A stretch of DNA of 64,000 nt from Bowdeniella nasicola. Lineage in GTDB: Bacteria > Actinomycetota > Actinomycetes > Actinomycetales > Actinomycetaceae. A program made the translations under genes and the position numbers. The notes below the pieces were generated by a model. That model ran no database searches, was not told the DNA's origin, and was given only the letters and a program-made list of their open reading frames with translations. The DNA lies in the NCBI GenBank assembly GCA_030537895.1, contig JAUNVA010000003.1, forward strand, positions 45,605 to 109,604. Direction: 5' to 3'. Positions 59,558 through 64,000 of this stretch are shown piece by piece (the first letter of the stretch is position 1; each line of letters opens with the position of its first letter).

Positions 59558-59987
59558 GTCACTCACATCCCCCAGCCTAGGCCCCACGGCCGACACAAAC
59601 GACCTCGGGGACCTTGCGGCGCGTCTCGGCATGCGGGTGCGGCCTGACGAGGGGGGCTCGTACTCGAGCCTGGAGATGCCGGTGTCCGGCAATACGCAAC
59701 CCTTCGGTCTCCTCCACGGCGGGGCGAGTGCGGCGCTCGCCGAGACGGCGGCCTCACTCGCGGCCCGCCACGATTACCCCGACAGTCAACCCGCGGGCCT
59801 CACCCTCACGATCCGCCACCTGGCAGCCGTACGCTCCGGCACGGTGACGGCGAGCGTTCGGGCGCTCTCCCGGGCGGCAGACCACGCCGTCTATGAGGTC
59901 TGTGTACGCTCCGAGGCGGGTACGCTCGTGGCGCTCGCCGAACTGGTGTGCCTGGTCAGGACTTCTTCGAGCCGATCTGTTCAATAA
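59556..59987 (+). CDS. PaaI-type hotdog thioesterase
   Basis: A 143-residue hotdog-fold protein with FGLLHGGASAALAETAASLAA, the PaaI/YdiI acyl-CoA thioesterase motif. Substrate unknown. I take ATG 59556-59558, which has GAGGAGA 8 bases before it, and which shares the tetranucleotide CATG with the polA start on the other strand. Its 3' end overlaps the convergent response-regulator gene by 32 bases. Confidence 0.85.
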   Translation: MSLTSPSLGPTADTNDLGDLAARLGMRVRPDEGGSYSSLEMPVSGNTQPFGLLHGGASAALAETAASLAARHDYPDSQPAGLTLTIRHLAAVRSGTVTASVRALSRAADHAVYEVCVRSEAGTLVALAELVCLVRTSSSRSVQ

Positions 59988-60609
59988 CGGCGTCTGCCAC
60001 CTCACGCATCGTGAGTCGCCGGTCCATCGAGGTCTTCTGGATCCACCGGAAGGACTCCGGCTCGGTAAGACCCATCTTGCTCATGAGCAGACCCTTGGCA
60101 CGATCCACGCGCTTGCGCGTCTCGAACCGATCGGCCAGGTCTGCCACCTCCGATTCGAGGGAACGGATCTCATGGAAGCGGGAGACGGCGATCTCGATCG
60201 CGGGCAGCAGATCCGAGGGGTTGAACGGCTTGACGACGTAGGCCATCGCGCCGGCATCGCGCGCTCGCTCGACCAGTTCGGTCTGGGAGAAGGCGGTGAG
60301 CATTACGACCGCACAGATACGATCCTTCATGATGCGATCCGCGGCGGTGATGCCGTCCATCTCCGGCATCTTCACGTCCATGATGACGACGTCGGGCTCA
60401 AGTTCCGTGACGAGTTCGACGGCCTTTTGCCCATCGCCGGCCTCGCCGACCACCTCGTGGCCGGCGTCGGTCAGGGACTCGACGATATCCAGCCTGATTA
60501 GCGGTTCGTCCTCCGCGACGACCACGCGGTACGCGCCCGTGGCGTGGGGGGTCTCCTCGACATCCGCGGCATCAACGTCGAGTTCTTCGACCTCAGGCTG
60601 TTCGCTCAT
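59956..60609 (-). CDS. ANTAR-domain response regulator (PdtaR-like)
   Basis: A 217-residue regulator. An acidic N-terminal extension precedes a receiver domain (VVVAEDEPLIRLD; phosphoacceptor Asp in VVIMDVKMPEMDG; VVKPF) and a C-terminal ANTAR RNA-binding domain (ETRKRVDRAKGLLMSKMGLTEPESFRWIQ). PdtaR-type proteins act by antitermination, usually with the sensor PdtaS, which is not in the window. I start at ATG 60607-60609; the longer frame runs into the tRNA gene. Confidence 0.92.
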   Translation of the reverse strand: MSEQPEVEELDVDAADVEETPHATGAYRVVVAEDEPLIRLDIVESLTDAGHEVVGEAGDGQKAVELVTELEPDVVIMDVKMPEMDGITAADRIMKDRICAVVMLTAFSQTELVERARDAGAMAYVVKPFNPSDLLPAIEIAVSRFHEIRSLESEVADLADRFETRKRVDRAKGLLMSKMGLTEPESFRWIQKTSMDRRLTMREVADAVIEQIGSKKS

Positions 60610-60648
60610 CTCAGTCTCTCTCACACGCGGCCACCCTGGCCGACGCTG

Positions 60649-60730
60649 TGCTCCCGGAGGGACTCGAACCCTCACGCCGTGAAGCGCTGCATTTTGAGTG
60701 CAGTGTGTCTACCGATTCCACCACAGGAGC
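60649..60730 (-). tRNA. tRNA-Leu (anticodon CAA)
   Basis: An 82-base class II tRNA read on the minus strand. The acceptor stem pairs GCTCCTG with CGGGAGC, the D-arm reads GGTGGAATCGGTAGACAC, the anticodon stem-loop is CTGCA-CTCAAAA-TGCAG with CAA, and there is a long variable arm and a GGTTCGAGTCC T-arm. CCA is not encoded. TAGGCT at 60740-60745, 9 bases upstream, could be its -10. Confidence 0.95.
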
Positions 60731-60814
60731 GTGACCACCAGCCTAGCGAATCTCGGACGAGCGTCCTAGCCGGTGGCGGAGCCCAGTCTACGGGCCACGA
60801 ACCGAGCGTGCCGA

Positions 60815-62254
60815 TCAGTGCAAGTTTTCGCCTCGATCGTGTTGCACTTCACCGATCTTGTGCACCCGAATCGAGTTCGTGGACCCGACGGTCCCCGGGG
60901 GCATGCCTGCGACGATCGCCACGCGGTCGCCCCGTTCGGCCAGCCCGGACGCCTGCAGGTTGTAATCCACCTGTTCCACCATGTCGTCCGTGTGAGAAAC
61001 CGAGGCGACCTTATAGGTGTGGATCCCCCACGACAGGGCGAGAGTGTTACGCGTGGACTGCAGCGGGGTAAAAGCAAGCAGCGGGATCGGGGAACGCAGC
61101 CGGGACATGCGTCTGGCCGTGTCGCCCGACTGGGTGAATGTCACGAGGTACTTGCACTCGATCATCTCGCCGATCTCGGCGGCCGCCTTCGTGATGACGC
61201 CGGGGCGCGTATGCGGCGCGGAGGTGAGCGGCGCGATGCGATCTCCCCCGTTTTCTTCCGTGTTCTCAATGATGCGGGCCATGGTGCGCACAGCCTCAAC
61301 CGGGTACTCACCCACCGAGGTTTCTCCCGAGAGCATGACGGCGTCGGCCCCGTCGAGGATCGCGTTTGCGCAGTCGGAGGCCTCGGCGCGGGTCGGGCGC
61401 GGGTTCGTAATCATCGACTCCAGCACCTGGGTCGCCACGATCACCGGCTTCGCAAATCGGCGAGCGAGTTCGATGGCCCGCTTTTGCACGAGCGGCACCT
61501 GTTCGAGCGGAAGCTCGACGCCGAGGTCTCCTCGCGCGACCATGATGCCGTCAAAGGCGTCGACAATCTCGGTGAGATTCGCGACGGCCTGTGGCTTCTC
61601 GATCTTTGCGAGTACCGGGATTCGACGGCCTACCTCGTCCATGATGTCGTGCACAACGTTCACGTCACGGGCGTTGCGCACGAAGGACAGGGCGATGAAG
61701 TCGGCGCCGAGCTTCAAGGCCCAGCGCAGGTCGTCGACGTCCTTATCCGACAGAGCCGGTACGGACACGGCAACCCCGGGAAGGTTGATGCCCTTGTGAT
61801 TCGAGACGGGACCGGGCACTTCGACGCGCGTCACGACGTCAGTGTCCGTGACGTCCAGGACACGCAGTGCGACCTTGCCGTCGTCGATTAACAGCGGGTC
61901 GCCCGGGTGGCAGTCGCCAGGCAGGCCCGGGAAGGTCGTCGAACAGATCGTGGAGTTACCCTCCACCTCGCGCGTCGTGATCGTAAACGTCGCGCCCTCT
62001 TCGAGGACGACCGGGCCGGCAGCAAAGGACCCCAACCGGATCTTTGGTCCTTGAAGGTCGACGAGAACCGCGACAGCCCGGCCGGACGTTTGGGCGGCAG
62101 CGCGCACGTGCTGATAGACGCGTTCGTGCTCTTCTGCGCTGCCGTGAGAGCGGTTGATCCGCGCCACGTCCATGCCGGCATCGACGAGTTCCTGGACCTT
62201 CTCTGGGGTGTCCGTCGCAGGTCCAATCGTGCAGACGATTTTGGCTCTTCGCAT
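60815..62254 (-). CDS. pyk: Pyruvate kinase
   Basis: Makes pyruvate and ATP from phosphoenolpyruvate. The 479-residue product has KIVCTIGPATDTPEKV, the active-site IPVLAKIEKPQAV, MVARGDLGVELP and KPVIVATQVLESM, plus the C-terminal allosteric domain. It starts 5 bases after the lgt stop, so lgt-pyk are probably co-transcribed. Confidence 0.97.
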   Translation of the reverse strand: MRRAKIVCTIGPATDTPEKVQELVDAGMDVARINRSHGSAEEHERVYQHVRAAAQTSGRAVAVLVDLQGPKIRLGSFAAGPVVLEEGATFTITTREVEGNSTICSTTFPGLPGDCHPGDPLLIDDGKVALRVLDVTDTDVVTRVEVPGPVSNHKGINLPGVAVSVPALSDKDVDDLRWALKLGADFIALSFVRNARDVNVVHDIMDEVGRRIPVLAKIEKPQAVANLTEIVDAFDGIMVARGDLGVELPLEQVPLVQKRAIELARRFAKPVIVATQVLESMITNPRPTRAEASDCANAILDGADAVMLSGETSVGEYPVEAVRTMARIIENTEENGGDRIAPLTSAPHTRPGVITKAAAEIGEMIECKYLVTFTQSGDTARRMSRLRSPIPLLAFTPLQSTRNTLALSWGIHTYKVASVSHTDDMVEQVDYNLQASGLAERGDRVAIVAGMPPGTVGSTNSIRVHKIGEVQHDRGENLH

Positions 62255-62259
62255 ATGGC

Positions 62260-63126
62260 CTAGTCTAAGGCTTGTTCCTCTGGGGTCGTAGTCGGCTCCC
62301 GACCGGGCAGGTAGATCGGGTCGAGATCACTCGCACGAGCGCGGAGCCGAATAAAGAAGAACGCCGCGATCGCGAACACGATGAGTGAAGTCCACACATT
62401 CAGGCGCAATCCCAAAATGTGTTCGGCCGTGTCAATGCGCAACATCTCGATCCAGACGCGGCCCGTCGTATAGGCCATGACGTAGAGCCAAAATACCCGG
62501 CCGTGATTCAACGCAAAGCGCCGTGCCAGGACCACGACGACGACGGCCGCCGCGAGATTCCACACCAGTTCATAGAGAAACGTCGGATGAAAGAGGGTCC
62601 CGACCGGGTAGCCCTGGTTGTGGGCGGCGTCGATCTCGAGGCCCCATGGCACTGTGGTGGGGGCGCCGTAGAGCTCCTGATTGAACCAGTTGCCGAGGCG
62701 CCCGATTGCTTGAGCAACAAGGAGGCCCGGCGCAAGGGCGTCAGCGAGCGGCGCCAGGCGCAGACCCATCTGTCGGGCTCCGATGGCGGCTCCCACTGCA
62801 CCGAGCGCGATCGCTCCCCAGATCCCGAGTCCGCCCTGCCAAATGTAGAGGGCTCGCACCGCCTGGCCGTCGGGACCGAAATAGGCAGCCGGCGAGGAAA
62901 TCACGTGATAGATACGCCCGCCAACGATGCCGAACGGCACCATCCACAGGGCGAGGTCTACGCTCGCCTCTTCCGGACCGCCGCGGGCCGCGTAACGCCT
63001 CGCGAAGATAACGGTCGCCACGACGATCCCCGCGAGAATACACAGGGCGTAGGCACGCACGGGAAAGATCCACAGATACCACACCCCACTCGAAGGGCTC
63101 GGGATCGACTGGGCGAGCCCACTCAT
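62260..63126 (-). CDS. lgt: Prolipoprotein diacylglyceryl transferase
   Basis: Adds diacylglycerol to lipoprotein cysteines, such as that of the RibY-like lipoprotein here. The 288-residue membrane protein has about seven helices and the Lgt signature GRLGNWFNQELYG with the essential Arg. ATG 63124-63126 overlaps the trpA stop by 4 bases; the frame open to 63408 is inside trpA. Confidence 0.95.
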   Translation of the reverse strand: MSGLAQSIPSPSSGVWYLWIFPVRAYALCILAGIVVATVIFARRYAARGGPEEASVDLALWMVPFGIVGGRIYHVISSPAAYFGPDGQAVRALYIWQGGLGIWGAIALGAVGAAIGARQMGLRLAPLADALAPGLLVAQAIGRLGNWFNQELYGAPTTVPWGLEIDAAHNQGYPVGTLFHPTFLYELVWNLAAAVVVVVLARRFALNHGRVFWLYVMAYTTGRVWIEMLRIDTAEHILGLRLNVWTSLIVFAIAAFFFIRLRARASDLDPIYLPGREPTTTPEEQALD

Positions 63127-63911
63127 GCGCGAGCCCCTTGCACCCCTTCGGCGAGGTCTTGGGCAAGTTCCGCCAGCCGGTCCTGTCCGTCCCCGAGGGC
63201 ACGCAGCAGCGCCGAGCCGACGATCACGCCGTCGGCGAAGGCCCCGATCTCGCGGGCCTGAGCACCCGATGAGACGCCGAGCCCCACGCACACACGCGCC
63301 GCTCCGGCCTCTCTGGTACGCCGCACCAGGGTGCGGGCCGTCGTGTCCACGGCGGCGCGTTCGCCCGTGACCCCCATCGTGGAGGCCGCATAGACGAAGC
63401 CTCGGCACGCGTTCGCCGTCGTCTCCAGGCGCTCATCCGTGGAGGACGGTGCGACGAGAAATACCCGGTCGAGATCATGTTTCGTGGTCGCCTCGATCCA
63501 GGCGCCCCCCTCGTCGGGAATCAGGTCCGGGGTGATGGTTCCGGCGCCCCCGGCGTTCGCGAGATCGCGGGCAAAGGCCTCATCTCCATAGCGGAAAATC
63601 GGGTTGTAGTAGGTCATGACGAGGATTGGGGCGCCGAGCGGTGCGAGAGCCTCCACGACCTCGAAGACATGGCGGGTTCGAGTCCCAGCGGCAAGCGCGT
63701 GCGCGCCCGTCGCCTGGATTACGGGACCGTCCATGCCCGGATCGGAGTACGGGAGGCCGAGTTCGAGAATGTCGAATCCATTCTCGATCAGGGTGGTACC
63801 GGCGCGGATCGTGCCCTGCACGTCCGGATAACCGACGGTGAGGTAGCCGATGAGGGCGGCATCGGCGCGCTCCCGGCACTGGTCGATGCGGGCGGCACTG
63901 AGCGATGGCAT
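63123..63911 (-). CDS. trpA: Tryptophan synthase alpha chain
   Basis: Cleaves indole-3-glycerol phosphate to indole. The 262-residue barrel has the active Glu in LELGLPYSDPGMDGPVIQ, MTYYNPIF, and VGLGVSS. ATG 63909-63911 has GGAG 8 bases upstream, preferred to the frame start at 63938 which lies in trpB. It follows trpB by 4 bases. Confidence 0.96.
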   Translation of the reverse strand: MPSLSAARIDQCRERADAALIGYLTVGYPDVQGTIRAGTTLIENGFDILELGLPYSDPGMDGPVIQATGAHALAAGTRTRHVFEVVEALAPLGAPILVMTYYNPIFRYGDEAFARDLANAGGAGTITPDLIPDEGGAWIEATTKHDLDRVFLVAPSSTDERLETTANACRGFVYAASTMGVTGERAAVDTTARTLVRRTREAGAARVCVGLGVSSGAQAREIGAFADGVIVGSALLRALGDGQDRLAELAQDLAEGVQGARA

Positions 63912-63915
63912 GGGA

Positions 63916-64000
63916 CTACTCCTTCTCGGCGGTCTCATCGACCAGGTCGAACCAGGCGGCCGCCGTGGCCACGTCTTTATCCCCTCGCCCCGAGAGGTTC
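63916..64000 (-). CDS. trpB: Tryptophan synthase beta chain, 3' end (partial)
   Basis: The last 27 codons of trpB run off the right edge, reading NLSGRGDKDVATAAAWF then a short acidic tail and TAG (63916-63918). The NLSGRGDKD motif is the conserved C-terminal end of TrpB. It continues into trpA. Confidence 0.93.
   Translation of the reverse strand, partial: NLSGRGDKDVATAAAWFDLVDETAEKE

Noticed and set aside
60649-60730. tRNA-Leu as an integration site
   Set aside because: Both flanks are conserved housekeeping genes, with no partial tRNA repeat or integrase.

Overview
This 64 kb window is a gene-dense, high-GC stretch of conserved housekeeping DNA from an actinobacterium. The markers are whiA-yvcK-rapZ, opcA next to zwf, rbpA, a PriA without helicase motifs, an ANTAR response regulator of the PdtaR type, and lgt-trpA beside pyk. 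Gene content and order fit the order Actinomycetales, and family Actinomycetaceae is my best guess, but no rRNA or species marker is present. There is no prophage, insertion sequence, CRISPR array or plasmid-like segment. No gap without a gene exceeds about 220 bases.

Layout. 1-7355: right-to-left chain of HAD phosphatase, fmt, rsmB, rpe, then an FMN riboswitch, a permease and lipoprotein of RibXY type, hisE, hisG and a PH-domain membrane protein. 7377-12833: priA, metK, coaBC, rpoZ, gmk. 12843-16578: pyrimidine genes pyrR-pyrB-pyrC and pyrF, with a PyrR-binding hairpin ahead of pyrR and no carAB. 16726-25776: alaS, ruvX, mltG, prepilin peptidase, aroC, a divergent aroK, a SatD-like HTH gene, efp and nusB, led by a 24-codon small ORF in front of alaS. 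25885-29938: rpsD, rarA, xerD, ctaB. 30108-36654: plus-strand pentose phosphate operon tkt-tal-zwf-opcA-pgl. 36651-43556: rbpA, secG, the gap-pgk-tpiA glycolytic block, whiA, yvcK, rapZ. 43631-52399: uvrC, uvrA, uvrB, with an MBL hydrolase and an EamA/RarD transporter between. 52450-59987: terC behind a probable Mn2+ (yybP-ykoY) riboswitch, coaE, a siderophore-interacting flavoprotein, rpsA, polA and a hotdog thioesterase. 59956-64000: ANTAR regulator, tRNA-Leu(CAA), pyk, lgt, trpA and the 3' end of trpB.

How the parts work together. The window covers nucleotide excision repair (UvrABC plus PolA), glycolysis and pentose phosphate flux with its assembly factor OpcA, de novo UMP synthesis under PyrR control, translation (AlaS, EF-P, S1, S4, Fmt, RsmB) and transcription factors (omega, NusB, RbpA). 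Regulation is the most informative layer: an FMN riboswitch, a probable Mn2+ riboswitch, a PyrR RNA hairpin, a LexA-like box over the uvrA promoter, probable leaderless starts for metK, uvrA and uvrB, and strong intercistronic terminator hairpins.

No clearly new multi-gene system is present. The best leads are the FMN-riboswitch transporter placed ahead of hisEG, the small ORF leading the alaS operon, the eroded aro cluster where a SatD-like gene sits in place of aroB/aroQ and AroK lacks key residues, and the palindromic operator before the EamA transporter. All boundaries and functions were read by eye; no database search was run.
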